Assembly (NCBI GenBank): GCA_900095095.1
Contig: FMBT01000613.1
Span: forward strand, 1-36,473
DNA length: 36,473 nucleotides
Direction: 5' to 3'
From: Fragilariopsis cylindrus CCMP1102
Lineage: Eukaryota; Bacillariophyta; Bacillariophyceae; Bacillariales; Bacillariaceae
Part shown: positions 17,259 to 29,291 of the stretch, piece by piece
Layout of the letters: the number at the start of each line of letters is the position of its first letter
Position numbering within the stretch: the first letter of the stretch is position 1
Notes under the pieces: model-generated
The model's database searches: none
Seen by the model: only the letters and a program-made list of their open reading frames with translations
Told to the model about the DNA's origin: nothing
Program-made: the position numbers and the translations under genes

Positions 17259-19024
17259 ATGACTCCAACAACGGCAAGAACTCCTCCCGCTTCAACAATC
17301 GTCACGAAGGAAGAAAATATTACTGAAACGACGAAGGAAGAAGAAAAGCAGAAAGAAATATCACAGTCGCAGGAAAATTGTGACGATGCCTCAGCCGCCG
17401 AAATAGTCCTAGTCGTTGACAATATAGTTGATGCGACCGTGGAGGCGGTCATAACAAACAACACAAATAATATCTCATCGGTGGCGAACTTTCTTCCTAC
17501 AAATACAACTGAGCTCAACAGCAGTGGCACCTCACAACAGGAAACAACAGCAACAACGCAGCCACAAAAAATCATCCAAGTTCAAGTCCTATCGCAGCCA
17601 ACAACCGCAGCAGCAACAACAGTAGCTCAGCCCTCACAAGCTCAGATCATGGCTTCTACCGCAGATAGAATGGTTGCTCCTTTGACGAGTTCGTTACCTA
17701 TCGAGACTAGTATCAGTAGTAACACCAATACCAACAGTAATGTCACCGTTAATAATGGCTACAGTGGTAGCGGTAGCGACGACGACGACGACAACAACAA
17801 CACCAATAGCAATAATCCAAATAAACGAAAAGAACGGTTGGAACAAAATCGAATCAGTGCCAGAGAATCTAGAAAACGTAAAAAGTCGATGATAGAAGAA
17901 TTACAACATACAGTAATTACATTAACGTCTGAAAACAAAGAATTGAATGGACGGAATCATTCACTTCGATCAGACCTTATAGATATTGGACAAAAGGTAT
18001 GTACTGAGATAGAAATACCGTAGTCCTACCCTGTATTTCATTATACAGTACCTAACTAATTGATTCATATACGCATATATATCTGATTTTTTTTCATTTG
18101 CTTTTGTGCTGTACTTGATTGTTTTCTATTAATCAAATGATTGATTGCACGATTGATTTGTAATCAATGTGACAGTACCCAAGTAATGGCTCCATTCAAG
18201 GTATAATGAATGGTGTACCTAATCCGTCTCCACAGCATCATCAACAACAACAGTCAAATATTATGGTGATGGCACATGCACAGATGATGGGCAGTCCGAA
18301 TATGACACAGAGTTTTGGTTTGCATCTATCCAAACAACAACAGATGCAACAATTGAGACACCATCCTGGAATGGTAACAACGGCCACCCCTCATCACCAA
18401 ATGCCTATACCGATCGTAGCTGCTGTTCCTGCACCACCTCATCAGACGGTACCAGTTGTACCTTTCCAGTACGTTCCGCAACCGACACCCGCAGGCATAG
18501 TACCGTTACACCAACAACAACTACAACAAAATATTGTCATTGCGCCAACGGTGGCGGCAGTACCAACACCGGGCCCGGTTCCTGTTCCGGCAGCACCGAT
18601 GATGATTCCCGTAGTTGCACAAGCACCAACGACGACAACGATGGGGCAGCAGCATACAATCATTGCACCGCAGCCATCAACATTACCAAATCAGCTAGTA
18701 GGCGTACCTTCAACAGCAACAACAACGCATCCAAAGGCACAGACACCACCACCACCATCACAGTCAAATGCACCATCAGAAGTAGTTCAAGTTGCACCGG
18801 TGGCATCAACACAAACACAAACACACGCCATTAATACGACTGCAACAATAATGATGGGCACAGTTCCTGATCCTATGGCCGTTGCAGCCGCAGCATCTGA
18901 GACAGTACCGGTGGTGGGTGACGTAAGTGCAGCGAACTCAAGTGGAAGTGATCTACAACCAGGCGGAATAGAAGGGGCGAAGCCACAGCAAGAAAGTGGG
19001 AAAAACGTGGATGCATATGCCTGA
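17259..19024 (+). CDS. bZIP transcription factor, two exons (about 528 aa)
   Basis: It binds DNA as a dimer in the nucleus. Exons are 17259-17996 and 18176-19024, with a 179-nt intron (17997-18175, gtatgt...gacag) in phase 0. The basic region (residues about 188-209) carries NRISARESRKRKK, matching the NxxAxxSR signature. The zipper has Leu at 215, 222, 229 and 236 and Ile at 243, exactly seven apart, and ends at the intron. Before it lie an acidic/Ser/Asn tract and a Glu/Lys-rich N-terminus. Exon 2 is Gln/Pro/Ala/Val-rich (QHHQQQQ, QQQLQQN), a likely activation domain. The ATG at 17259 is the first in frame; the open frame before it begins with TTG. If the intron were retained the protein would stop at 18023, just after the zipper, giving a factor without activation domain. 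Target genes unknown. Confidence 0.9.
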
Positions 19025-20778
19025 TAACATTCGGGGAGGGACGGAACTTGGTGTTTGTTTTGTATATATACAAAGAAAGGGACATAATGTAATAAGATAT
19101 ATTCGGTACAAGAGTACAAATCGAAATGTGCCCACATCTATCTATGTTTTTCAAATAATTTTGTCGTAAAATATATATTATAGGATAAAAAATATTGTAT
19201 GTAAATAGATATGGATCTTTATAGTTATTCTTTATCGTATTCTATTCGCAGATGAAGTTTCAAGATACACAGAATAGAGTTCTGATAGATTATAGCAGGG
19301 TATACCCTTTTTTTCACACAAAATAGTAAATCTTTTGACTTGGATTATCAACGTCAGAACTCGGTGGTGGCTGGCGGCTCTCGACTGGAACACCAGTCAA
19401 TTTTAGAAAAAAGCACCGATTTTCATGGTATTCTCTTTTTCTTTCTTATGTTGACATGAATCATACTGTATGATGATATGAGTCCAAACTAACCTCCCAG
19501 CAAATTAAGTGCAAAGGAGACCAGGTGAATGAAAACCAACCGTCATCATCTACTTACTATTCTTTTCTTGGCTTTTCAGACGATGGATGCAGGATTAGAA
19601 ATACGGAAAGATAACCTATTATCGTTCTGAATAAGTAATGATATAAATAAGGAGGAAGTTTTGCGTCATTGTGTGTGAGTGATAATGATCTGAAAATGAT
19701 TGATAATACATACATATATACGGTAGATAATAAATAGAAAGTTACGAATGAAGGTTATTCTGTCGCTCTTTCTTTTTCATATTGTTTCATTTCTCTTCTC
19801 TATTGCTTTCTTCTCTCAGAACATGTTGGAACAAAAAAATGTCTCTTTCACGAGGCCGGTTAAGCCCCAAACTCAGACGAAAGATGGTATATATATTGTA
19901 TTTGTCATCACAGAGAATTATTTTTATAATAGATATAGCGAAGATAACAAAGAAGAGTGTATGCATTGTATGCGTACCATGCAAGTGCTAACGATTTCAC
20001 AATCATTCGGTGAACGACGATTGATTAATGCGACGGCGACCCAACTAAGGGTATCAAATAAATAGATAAATAAAGCAAAACGTACCTTCCTTTTTGTCAC
20101 ATCCAACGACGACGTTAAAAATGATATAAAATATTTACTAGATATATTCTTTTTATCTCCCAGCATGAACTCAACGAACGCTACCGGTCGTAGTGGATAG
20201 TCATGATGTATTGAAATTCATTTATTCGTTCCTCATTCTTCACACCTCATCGTCCATATTGCATGGCCTCATAATAATCTCCAATGGGATTTTGTGAAGG
20301 TATTTATTTAATGCCGACCAAAACAAATATTAAATAAAATCTTTTACTCTTTTTTCATCATCATCTTTTCAGTGTTTTTTCTTCGATCCATCAACAATTT
20401 GTGGCTGCTGCCTTGTGTGTGTGCGGTCGACGGACAGCTATTTAATGATCCGTGATTCATTCATTCATATTCTTTTCAGAAGCGGAAATTTCTTCAGTCG
20501 TTCTTCTTTTGCTGAAATCTTATAATTACTGTAATTATTGTTCGCCTCGAGGAACAAGCACACGGCGTATCGCTAGCTACATTCGATTCCAGCATGGAAC
20601 AACAACATAATATACATTTAAGCTAAGAAGGAAGCAGTAAAAGAAGTTACGTGAACTATCACTTGACTTTTGTCTCACTTGACGATAATACCTTCCGCAT
20701 GTTTCGTACAGTATCTGCTTCCGTACGTATAAATAGCATATTTGACAAGAACAAGAAGAAGAAATCCAAAATAATAAT
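19025..20778. other. 1.75-kb intergenic region
   Basis: Mostly AT-rich with pyrimidine tracts. The only notable frame is 19748-20065, listed separately. No RNA gene, repeat array or transposon remnant was recognised. The last 150 bp must include the promoter of the hydrolase gene. Confidence 0.45.
19748..20065 (+). CDS. Possible small secreted ORFan (105 aa)
   Basis: ATG 19748 opens a strongly hydrophobic N-terminus (LSLFLFHIVSFLFSIAFFS) like a signal peptide, followed by a polar segment with CMHCM. It has no recognised domain and its codon pattern is not distinctive. It may be a chance frame in AT-rich DNA, since pyrimidine-rich sequence easily produces hydrophobic runs. Low confidence. Confidence 0.2.
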   Translation: MKVILSLFLFHIVSFLFSIAFFSQNMLEQKNVSFTRPVKPQTQTKDGIYIVFVITENYFYNRYSEDNKEECMHCMRTMQVLTISQSFGERRLINATATQLRVSNK

Positions 20779-22023
20779 ATGATGCCACTAACCAAAGGAA
20801 GAAGTTCGGCAAGCATTATCAACGGTGGTGGCGAAGGTACTAAGCAGGAACTCACTCGTTTGATTCCCATCGTAGGTGACACCAGTAACAACCAAATCGA
20901 CAACAACAGTACGAATAAATCTACTACCAAGAAGACGAAGACTATGGTATTGTTTGGTGCAATTATGGTATTGATCGGTGCAATTGCAATTGCTTCCAAG
21001 AATAGTTTAGTATTCGCTGCCGTTATGGGAGGAAGCGTTGTTGCGACCAATGGTGTTAAAATTAAATGTAGGAAACAATATATGCCAGACTTGACATCAC
21101 CAATCTTTTATCGTTATTCAAGAATCTGTTATCCAGATGATGGTAACAAATACCCACTTCATTTTTTTGCACATGGTGATTTTGGTGGTGGACCATTTAG
21201 TTTTGCATATGATCCATTAATTAAGGACATTGTTAGTCAAGGATTTGTCGTATCGATGTACTTAAGTTGTTCTGCTGATCAATTTTGTAATAATGGTCAA
21301 ACATCATTCCTTGAAGTATTAAAATCAATGTCATATTTAGAAAATTATTCATCAGATAGTTGGTGGAATGATATAATTGATTTTAATCTTGGATATACTG
21401 CCTCAGGTCACTCTACTGGTGCACGGGTTGTGCTGCAGTTAGCTGCATTGAAAGATAATCCAACAAAATATTTAATGGGCCAACCTGATATCGTATCACA
21501 AATTACACCCGAACAACGTGTTGGGATACAAAAATTTAAAGCATTTATTGCGGATCATCCTGATCCAATGTATGATGGATCGATGAATCCAGATGTAACA
21601 AACTTTAAAGTTACGTCTACACCTATTTTGATCATAACAGGATCAAAAGATATAATTGAACCAGAATTATCAGCATGGAAGGATTTTACTATGATAACAA
21701 GTCCATCCAAGGTATATATTGATATTGATGGTGCACGACATGTTAGTCCAATTTTTAGTCATACGGAGGGTCCGTATATTGGATACTTTTCACAATGTTT
21801 CATTGATCCTGATAGTGATATCGGTAAGATTGGTTGTGAAAATATCTATGGTAAAAAGGGATCACCCGATTCAATGAGGAACGTCCTATCTATTACACCA
21901 GTTGGTGGTCGTAATACTGGTAATGGGAAAGTTGGTTATCTCGGTTGTGGCGGTGGTATCGGTATCAGCGACGACGTACCAGAAGAATTTGCGCAGTATT
22001 GCAAAACTTTATACAAAGAATAA
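20779..22023 (+). CDS. Membrane-anchored alpha/beta hydrolase, chlorophyllase/PAF-acetylhydrolase-like (414 aa)
   Basis: A serine hydrolase; the ester substrate is unknown. Residues 1-53 are polar, 55-90 hydrophobic (MVLFGAIMVLIGAIAIAS and VFAAVMGG), so a signal anchor with the catalytic domain in a lumen or outside is likely. The fold markers are HFFAHGDFGGG (about 128-138, oxyanion region), the nucleophile elbow GHSTG (S212), a TPILIITGSKD strand with D291, and GARHVSP with H321, together a full Ser-Asp-His triad. Cys residues at 97, 117, 164, 170, 340, 353, 390 and 408 fit a secreted disulfide-bonded protein. Single exon. Within the superfamily, chlorophyllase-like and dienelactone hydrolase-like proteins share these features; I cannot choose between them. 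Codons are strongly AT-ending, unlike the YR element. Confidence 0.82.
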   Translation: MMPLTKGRSSASIINGGGEGTKQELTRLIPIVGDTSNNQIDNNSTNKSTTKKTKTMVLFGAIMVLIGAIAIASKNSLVFAAVMGGSVVATNGVKIKCRKQYMPDLTSPIFYRYSRICYPDDGNKYPLHFFAHGDFGGGPFSFAYDPLIKDIVSQGFVVSMYLSCSADQFCNNGQTSFLEVLKSMSYLENYSSDSWWNDIIDFNLGYTASGHSTGARVVLQLAALKDNPTKYLMGQPDIVSQITPEQRVGIQKFKAFIADHPDPMYDGSMNPDVTNFKVTSTPILIITGSKDIIEPELSAWKDFTMITSPSKVYIDIDGARHVSPIFSHTEGPYIGYFSQCFIDPDSDIGKIGCENIYGKKGSPDSMRNVLSITPVGGRNTGNGKVGYLGCGGGIGISDDVPEEFAQYCKTLYKE

Positions 22024-22340
22024 ATAAAGAAAAACTAGCAAGCGACCTAGCTATGACATTATACCGTACGTAACAAGAACATATAAATAATAATGAAAAC
22101 ATTACAAAGCACGAAATAGTATAAAGTGGAACGATGTAAAGTGAAGTGAACGAACGACAGTATGGCAAAGGAAAGTATATTTGAAATGCTTCTTTTTGTA
22201 ATATAAATATATCATAATAAGAATTTAAAAGTTTGTTTCTTGTTTTCTTTTATTTTGGTTTTCAAAATACTGCTTATAATTTCTTTGCCTGACATAAATT
22301 GCAGATACAATCTTTATCCAATGGAAGCCTTGTACTTTGA
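22024..22340. other. Convergent intergenic region
   Basis: 317 bp, AT-rich, between the stop codons of the hydrolase and the helicase-associated-repeat gene. No gene or repeat seen; aataaa-like sequences for polyadenylation occur on both strands. Confidence 0.4.
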
Positions 22341-23834
22341 TCAAACACTATTGATGGAATTAAGAAGTTCCGCGCGTTCATCCGTTAATTTATTCTTCTT
22401 GTAAAGCACTCGTTGATCACTAATCCATTGTCCAAGCTGCGGATCCTTCGTATAATGCCGTGGCACTTTGGTTGATCTATAATGTTTCTTGTACGCCATA
22501 AGTTTCTGATACATTCCAGTCCACTGCACATCTAATGCATTCCAAACAAAACCGATGGATTCAAGATGATTGATACGATCTATAGAGAGACTTTTGGTCT
22601 TGTAATGTGTCCGTTGATGATGAACCCAATTTGCAAGCTGAGGATCTTCTTGATACTTCGACGAAATATTAGTAGATTTGTGCTGTTTTTTGTACGCCAC
22701 AAGTTTGTGATACATTTCCATCCATTTCTCGCCGAGTGGATCCCAAACAAAACCGATCGATTCAAGACGATAGATACGATCTATAGAAATAGTTTTGTTA
22801 TTGTAAAACGCCCGTTGGCTATCAATCCATCTTACAAGTTTTGGATCATCATTATTACTTCTGGAAACATTGGTAGATCCGTACTCATTTTGGTAGGCAA
22901 CAAGTCGTCGGAACATTCCATGCCATTGTTTATTATACGCATTATTTTTGTATTTTATTGTACTTTTTCCTGTTGTTTCTGTTTTTGTTTGTTTATCGAT
23001 GGTATCATCATCATCATTATTGATACAGTCTTCATCGTTGTATTCATTCTCATCTGTATAATCACCGCCAACACCGGAGGAGGAAATAGACGATGACTCA
23101 CGACGACTACGACGACGACAACTGGAGCTACTACGGACACGTTTTTGTGTAGTAGTATTTTCTATAACAGATAGTTCCTCTGACGGTGGTTCATTATCAC
23201 TTTTTTCATCGTCGGTTAACGTAGTAGTAGTAGAAGGTAAAAGCAAACACCAATTTCCTACTGTCCATGATTCGTATCCATCAGCATCAGCATCAGAATC
23301 GGTATCATTGTCGTTATCATTATCAGTAGCATTTATCTTGGAGTCACTATTATCTTCATCCTCCTCCTGGGTCTTGACGCCTTCTTCTTGTTTGATAATA
23401 ATATCGACGGCCTTCTTAATCTCATTCTTGTTATCGCCCACTATAGTCTTGTTATCTACGATTGAATTATTGCTTGATGATGGTAAGTATTCTTTAATAC
23501 GTTTTTGTCTCCCGTGAGAATCCCAACGACGGCGTTCTGGTGGTGCCCTCTTCCTACTTCTAGATACAACTGGCGGGGGGATGGTTGCTTTGTCATTCTT
23601 CCTTCTTCCTTTTTCCAACTTTATGGCAGCGGAATGGGTAGTTGTAGTAGTGATAGTACCATTATTTGTAGTAGCGGGTAACAACCAACACCAGTTCCCC
23701 TTCGTCCAATCAGCGTAGTCATCGACTTCCTCCTCCTCTTCCTTCTTATTCGTGACAACACTTTCTTCTTCCTCTTCTTTCTTCACAACACCTATGGTGG
23801 AAGAGGAGGAGACACGGTCTACAATAATATCCAT
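22341..23834 (-). CDS. Protein with three helicase-associated (HA) repeats and a duplicated WTxGNWCxLLP motif
   Basis: ATG 23832-23834 gives 497 aa (the frame is open further up but only with TTG). The C-terminal half has three helicase-associated repeats of about 61 residues (about 304-364, 371-431, 438-494), each with W-x-x-M[YF], LVAY/LMAYK, STNVSR-like, DPxLxxW[IV]xxQR and LxSIGFVW. Such repeats are very abundant in diatoms, usually without any helicase domain, and probably bind nucleic acid. The N-terminal half is acidic and basic low complexity with two copies of Y-x-[DS]-WTxGNWCxLLP (about 40-53 and 187-200). A basic cluster RSRKRAPPERRRW (about 92-104) could be a nuclear signal. Single exon. 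The cellular role is unknown. Confidence 0.85.
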   Translation of the reverse strand: MDIIVDRVSSSSTIGVVKKEEEEESVVTNKKEEEEEVDDYADWTKGNWCWLLPATTNNGTITTTTTHSAAIKLEKGRRKNDKATIPPPVVSRSRKRAPPERRRWDSHGRQKRIKEYLPSSSNNSIVDNKTIVGDNKNEIKKAVDIIIKQEEGVKTQEEDEDNSDSKINATDNDNDNDTDSDADADGYESWTVGNWCLLLPSTTTTLTDDEKSDNEPPSEELSVIENTTTQKRVRSSSSCRRRSRRESSSISSSGVGGDYTDENEYNDEDCINNDDDDTIDKQTKTETTGKSTIKYKNNAYNKQWHGMFRRLVAYQNEYGSTNVSRSNNDDPKLVRWIDSQRAFYNNKTISIDRIYRLESIGFVWDPLGEKWMEMYHKLVAYKKQHKSTNISSKYQEDPQLANWVHHQRTHYKTKSLSIDRINHLESIGFVWNALDVQWTGMYQKLMAYKKHYRSTKVPRHYTKDPQLGQWISDQRVLYKKNKLTDERAELLNSINSV

Positions 23835-24447
23835 TGAGGTGGTAGACGATGTCTTACTATCCCGTGTTATGATATGGTGATGTTGCTGAGGAATCAATTA
23901 ATTAACGGGGGATGGCGAAGAAAAAAAAGCTTCCTGGATGATACTACAGTAATATATCGAATTAAATTGCCTCCTTTGAAATCGATTACTTACAAGAAGT
24001 AGATAAATGCATATAAAATAAATAGCAATGGCCTAGTTTTTAGTCCGCTTATACTTGTTTACTTGCCCCCAAAATAAATAATAATTCACCTTATTTTATA
24101 TTATATTCTCTAGAACGGAATTTTCTCGGTATCGCGGGCTCTCATAAGAGCGTGGGGAGCCACCTCTTGAAAATGTAACGGCGAAAACTTTTCACAATTC
24201 GGAAAACAATCGAATTTGTGTACTTGTTCTTTTCTCACAAAACAAAAAACAATCCTCGTCACCAAATCTTCTACTGGAGGTAGTAGAAGCTCCACAGGTC
24301 CGGGTATTAAAACTGAAACATTATATTAAATCCGAATTGTATTCTACATCCGAATCGATTATCCATGTATATCCTAGCCACCCACTTGTTGATACGAATT
24401 CGATTCAAATATACCATTCTCAAGTCGCCATCGCACTAACTAGATAA
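23835..24447. promoter_or_regulatory. Divergent promoter region, HA-repeat gene and GT8 gene
   Basis: 613 bp between two start codons. AT-rich, with no gene recognised. A 61-codon minus-strand frame at 24110-24295 shows nothing recognisable. Confidence 0.4.
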
Positions 24448-26284
24448 ATGTCTTTCCGTAACGCCTACCCTCCTCGCAAGCAGGTGGCGGGTGATGGTGT
24501 TTCTGATGCTAATTCTCGACGACGATCATCGTCGTCATCAATCTTCGTCGGTTCCAGTTATTTGATGAAAGGAAAATATCTCTCCATGCTATTTCTGCTG
24601 ATAAATCTTTTGGGACTTCTTCAATATAGGGGTGTCATGAATCGTACGTTGCGGGAAATAACAATGCATAACGAATCGTCTAATGGACATGAACGAGAGA
24701 GTGCCGGTATACCATCACAACTTCTACCAAGGCATACATCCTCATCGTCGTCAAATATCTCAAAAACAATTCTCCATTCGCAAAATCGGGAGCAGCAGCA
24801 ACAACACAATGATATTTCGAGAATAGCCACTTCCACTAAAACCAATAGTACTACCAGTGGCAAATTTGCATACGCCTTTTTACTAGGTGGAGCCAGTTCA
24901 CCCATGGCTAGTTCCGATTATCGTGGAGAACTATACAGTGTCGTTGCCGCCGCTCATAGTCTGAGACGTAGTGGTAGTAAGGCAGATATGGTTTTGATGG
25001 TTCAAATGAGTTCTAGAACAAACTTTACAGGACTTCCATTACTGGATGAAACCATTCTATACAAAATGAACATCCGTATCGTATACTTGCCAAAATTCTC
25101 TGATCCTAAACTCGAAAATTTCTATGCTTTAATGATGGAAAAGTTTAGAATCTTACTATTGGATGAATACGATCGAGTTATGTATCTAGACGCTGACGTC
25201 ATGCCTAAGTGCAATCTAGACTACATAATGGAAATGAGTTATCGGGGTGATTTATTGAAAGAAAACGTCATATTGGCATACAGGATAGAACCGGCCGCTG
25301 GTGGATTTTTCGTATTGAAACCTAATGCAAGTGACTATACTAAAATAGTAGAGATAATTACTGAAACAGAACGCAAGTCTTTAGAGTTGCCGTACCCACA
25401 TTGGGATCCACGTGTTGTAAGTACGCGAGCGAAGACACTGTATGGCTGGTACATTTTATTTCAACTGCCATCAATATTTCTCACACGATTTAAATATCTT
25501 CCGTTATGCAACAAATATATATATTGACTTCATAAATTTATATGTATAAAGGGATGGGGACATGTCATCACAGCTGAGGATCGCTGGAAATCAACGCACT
25601 TTATCAATAACGATACCAATTGGACATGGCATGGAGCTACCGCCGATCAGGTGAGTGAAAGACCCAGCAGAAAAAAGAACTTTTCTACGTAAGCAATTAC
25701 TTTACTAACACTTTCAACCGATACTTCCACTGTCAGGGTCTACTTTACTACTGGACAAAGTACTACAAGCAATCGGTTTCTATTATCAATCGACACGAAG
25801 TTGAACAATGGGGTGCGGAAACCCAGAATGGTGATCTTCAGCTTTTGCGTACCGATTCGCGTACTCTAATGGAACACGGATGTAAACGTATTAGACGTGT
25901 GCCTACATGGGGGAATGCGTCGCCTTACAAAGAATTCGTTCACTTTACCGGTCCAAACAAGCCTTGGTACCGAAATCGAACTTTTCTGGAGGAAAGCATT
26001 CAGAAAGATACTATTAGTGAACAAGGGCAGTGGTACTGGCTGTTAAAAGACGCTCTACTGAAAACAGGTCTTTATGACCAGGTACCACTTGATTTCATCA
26101 ATATAAAAACACAGCCAGCCGTTGGACGGGCGCCTACTTTCGGTCAAAGGACAGTATATATGCGACGCAAGGCTCAGCTTGGATGGAAGCAATACGAAAA
26201 CGACTTTACTACAACCCAAAGTGAAGCTCTCACAGCGTTGAACCCTTCTTCAACGCGGCTAAAAACGGTTGGAAAGGACAAAGA

Positions 26285-26334
<50 letters not shown>

Positions 26335-27810
26335 TGGTGTCGCGGAGAGTAGGAGACCGTGCAAAGGGGCAACTTCAATTTAGCTCCATGGCAGATGAAG
26401 AATCCGCTGACACGAGGCGATGGGCGTATACTTTTCTACTGGGTGGAGCCCGTCCTAAAAGTGGTGGTACGGAATGGGCTGGTGGTTTATACAGCGTTGT
26501 GGCGGCGACACATCATCTAAGAAAACTTGGTTCCAGAGCTGACGTTGTCTTATTGGTTCAGATCACAGCAAAAAGTCCTCATCAAAATCTACCAGAATTG
26601 GAAGAAGAGATACTGCAAAAAATGGATATAAAAGTGGTATATATCCCCAAATTTGCCAATTCTAAGATGGAATGTTTTTATTCACGTAAGCAAATGATAA
26701 TAATACATGACAAGCACACGGGAAGTTTCTCTCTCTCTGTTTCTCAAGTATCTTTTCTTTTTCAAATCCCCTCTACATTATTTCTCTGTTTCTGCTCGTG
26801 TTTTGAAAATGTCAAAAAAAAATTAATTACGAATGTAATTGTAAACACATACAGTCATGATGGAGAAGTTTCGTATATTAAACTTGACGGAGTACTCCCG
26901 CGTAATGTACTTGGATTATGATGTCATGCCCACATGTAATTTGGATTATCTTTTCGATTTAAGTGATCCATTGCCAGGGCTGCCCTCGAGTAACACAGAC
27001 GACACTACTAATACTACTCTTCGATTAAAAGAGAATATTATACTTAGCTATCAGAGTGAGCCCTCTTCGGGAGGAATATTCGTCCTAAAACCCAATGCTA
27101 CTGACTTTAATCACATCCAACGCATCATCCATGAGAAGGAAGTCAAATCCTTGGAACTTCCCTATCCCCATTTTGACCACAACGTGGGTTGGGGACACAT
27201 CATTACAAAACCCGATTATTGGAAGGATGTGAGAGGTCATGTAAACGTAAACGGTAACTGGACTTGGTATGGAGTCGAAGCAGATCAGGGCTTGTTATAC
27301 TATTGGACGAAGTATGTTAAAAAATCCGTGTCTATCGTTACTAGGGCTGATGTGGAACAATGGGACGAAGATGACTGGGATATCGACGCGAACGGTACGC
27401 TGGTTCTTCGACAGAAACAACAATACGATCAGGACTTTACACCCACAATTGAGAAGAATGCTCTGAAAGACTACGGCTGTCCAGTGACTCATTTTCTGCC
27501 TGTACCATACAATGATTTTTTCCACATGACTGGACGGGCTAAGCCTTGGTATCAGAAACGAGCACAACTATATACCGATTGTAAAGATAAAGATAGACAG
27601 TGCAATATTCAAAGGAAGTGGTACAAGCTGCTTAACGAGGCATTGGTTTCTATCGAGATGTTAGATCGCGTATCCTGGGACTTTTTAGGTTCTCGAGAAT
27701 CGACTCAAGTAGGACATGCTCCATCGTTAGAGCAAATAGCTCACTATATATATGCTAAGAAGGAACGTAATTGGAACCAATATGAATACAAGAAGGAAGA
27801 GAGTAGATGA
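24448..27810 (+). CDS. Fused double GT8 (glycogenin-like) glycosyltransferase, four exons (about 990 aa)
   Basis: It transfers a sugar from a nucleotide sugar, probably in the Golgi, because residues about 44-60 form a signal anchor after a short basic, Ser-rich tail. Exons are 24448-25416, 25552-25650, 25737-26685 and 26855-27810; the introns of 135, 86 and 169 nt start gtaagt, gtgagt and gtaagc. Joining them keeps frame and restores continuity (HWDPRV/GWGHVIT, ATADQ/GLLYYW, FYS/LMMEKF). Two GT8 domains follow each other: domain 1 from about 140 with metal site D248-A-D250 (MYLDADVMP), domain 2 from about 585 with D693-Y-D695 (MYLDYDVMP). Both have LLGG, LYSVVAA, LPYPH and GWGH-x-IT blocks, so they arose by duplication. 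The linker contains poly-Ser (about 540-554) coded by a (tcatcg)n repeat. Intron positions differ between the two halves. Acceptor substrate unknown. Confidence 0.88.
26286..26330 (+). repeat. (tcatcg)n hexanucleotide repeat coding poly-Ser
   Basis: About seven units inside exon 3 of the GT8 gene. It lengthens the linker between the two glycosyltransferase domains and should vary in length between alleles. Confidence 0.93.
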
Positions 27811-29291
27811 CTCCCCACTCAATCCGACGGACTTATCTCACAATTTCTTCCGGTAACTATGATACAGACCCAAACTATTTCCAACACATAAACCGAATTC
27901 ATAATAACATCATAACTACTATTCACATTCAACATTTCGCAATAATTTGTAGCAATTGAATCAATGCTTGTAGAAGCTAAAGGTGCAGAAATGTGTAGGC
28001 TGATAATATTCCTTTCTTTGCTTGATTTATCTGTATATGTTCAAAATCAGTCAGACCACTCCAATACTGTGTTAAGCTTGATTCTCTTTTGGGGGGTGGT
28101 AGAGAGAGAGGGATGGACTAAAACGGTTAGGTGATAATCCAAATTCAAGCTAGACAAAGTTCTCCACTAATTTTCCAGATGGTATTCCTAAAGACAAACT
28201 ACTGGCTAGGATGCAAAATAAACATAGATTCAAAGCTATCTATAACCCATCAACATACAGGCAGGCATGTTCTGACCATATCTGTACACATGATAAAAAT
28301 GGGAGACAGAATAGAAAATGATATTTTTCTTCCTGCACCCCTTGCAACGCAAGGAAGCACCTGGATTAACAAAATGATGCCTTTATTGTGTAATTGTTAT
28401 GTCCAAGGAAGCTTGCAAGTCCACCAATCGACCAAATTGTACAATAATCTGTGGATTCTATGAGCTCCCTTGGACATATTAATTCTATAAAATCACCCAC
28501 CATACCAGTTGTTGTATCAGAAAAAACAATGCACAGTCACCAGGTACAAAAGGAAATTATTTACGATGTACTTGTACTTCATTCAATGGTCAGTACCTCA
28601 ATGTTACAACCAATGGAATCAAGATTAGACAAGAGGGATAGTTTTGTATTCATCATAATGTGTACCACTGTTCTAATCTTTTCAAGCTGCTTGTTAATGG
28701 TAAATTCATTGATAATATTGTTCTTTCTAACAACAACAGTAACAACAACTGATCAATGGACAATAGACTTATAGCAGACTAATGTTAAAGGTAACTAATG
28801 TTATTTATTTGGTGGGGGTCAATTCTAAGACACATGATATGATTTTAATATTATCTTCAAAAAACACATCAAACATACATAATATACCCCTCTTCTAAGG
28901 CTCAAATTGTACTATCAATTGACTTTATCTCAATCTATTATTTGATCTATAATCCTCCTCTCTCATGCACCTCTTGCCTGCCATCCCTCTCTATTATATA
29001 ACCTCACAGAAATTTCCTCAATGAGCCCTTATTGCCTGATGAATTCCCATTGCCGTATCAACGGAATAATCTTCCATTCTAATTCTTTGCACATAAAAAT
29101 AATTCTCCTTAATGTGAGGTATGTATTGTGAGCGGTCAAAAAAAGTCAGATGGAGTTGGACTATGCCAGCCAGCAACCAATCTTTGCTTTATATAAACCA
29201 ATACACCAGGCACATATTGTTTGAAGAGCACACTGGATCTTAACTGGTAAAGTAGGTAACTTGCGCAATACCTCGCGATGAAAATTACTAG
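27811..29291. other. 1.5-kb region without a supported gene
   Basis: AT-rich. Two overlapping plus-strand frames (28131-28463, 28451-28774) exist but lack recognisable motifs and typical gene composition; both are treated as unsupported. The sequence near 28380-28640 has Cys-rich translations in more than one frame, so it may be a worn remnant of some gene or mobile element, but no family could be named. Confidence 0.4.

Noticed and set aside
20577..21050. 157-codon minus-strand frame with membrane-like segments
   Set aside because: Mostly antisense to the 5' part and upstream region of the hydrolase gene, whose sense frame has a full catalytic triad.
28131..28774. Two overlapping plus-strand frames; one frame has Cys-rich NYLRCTCTSFNGQY, faintly like a cyanovirin-type or EGF-like repeat
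   Set aside because: The Cys-rich piece is about 50 codons between stops, with no further domain context; the likeness is too weak to call.
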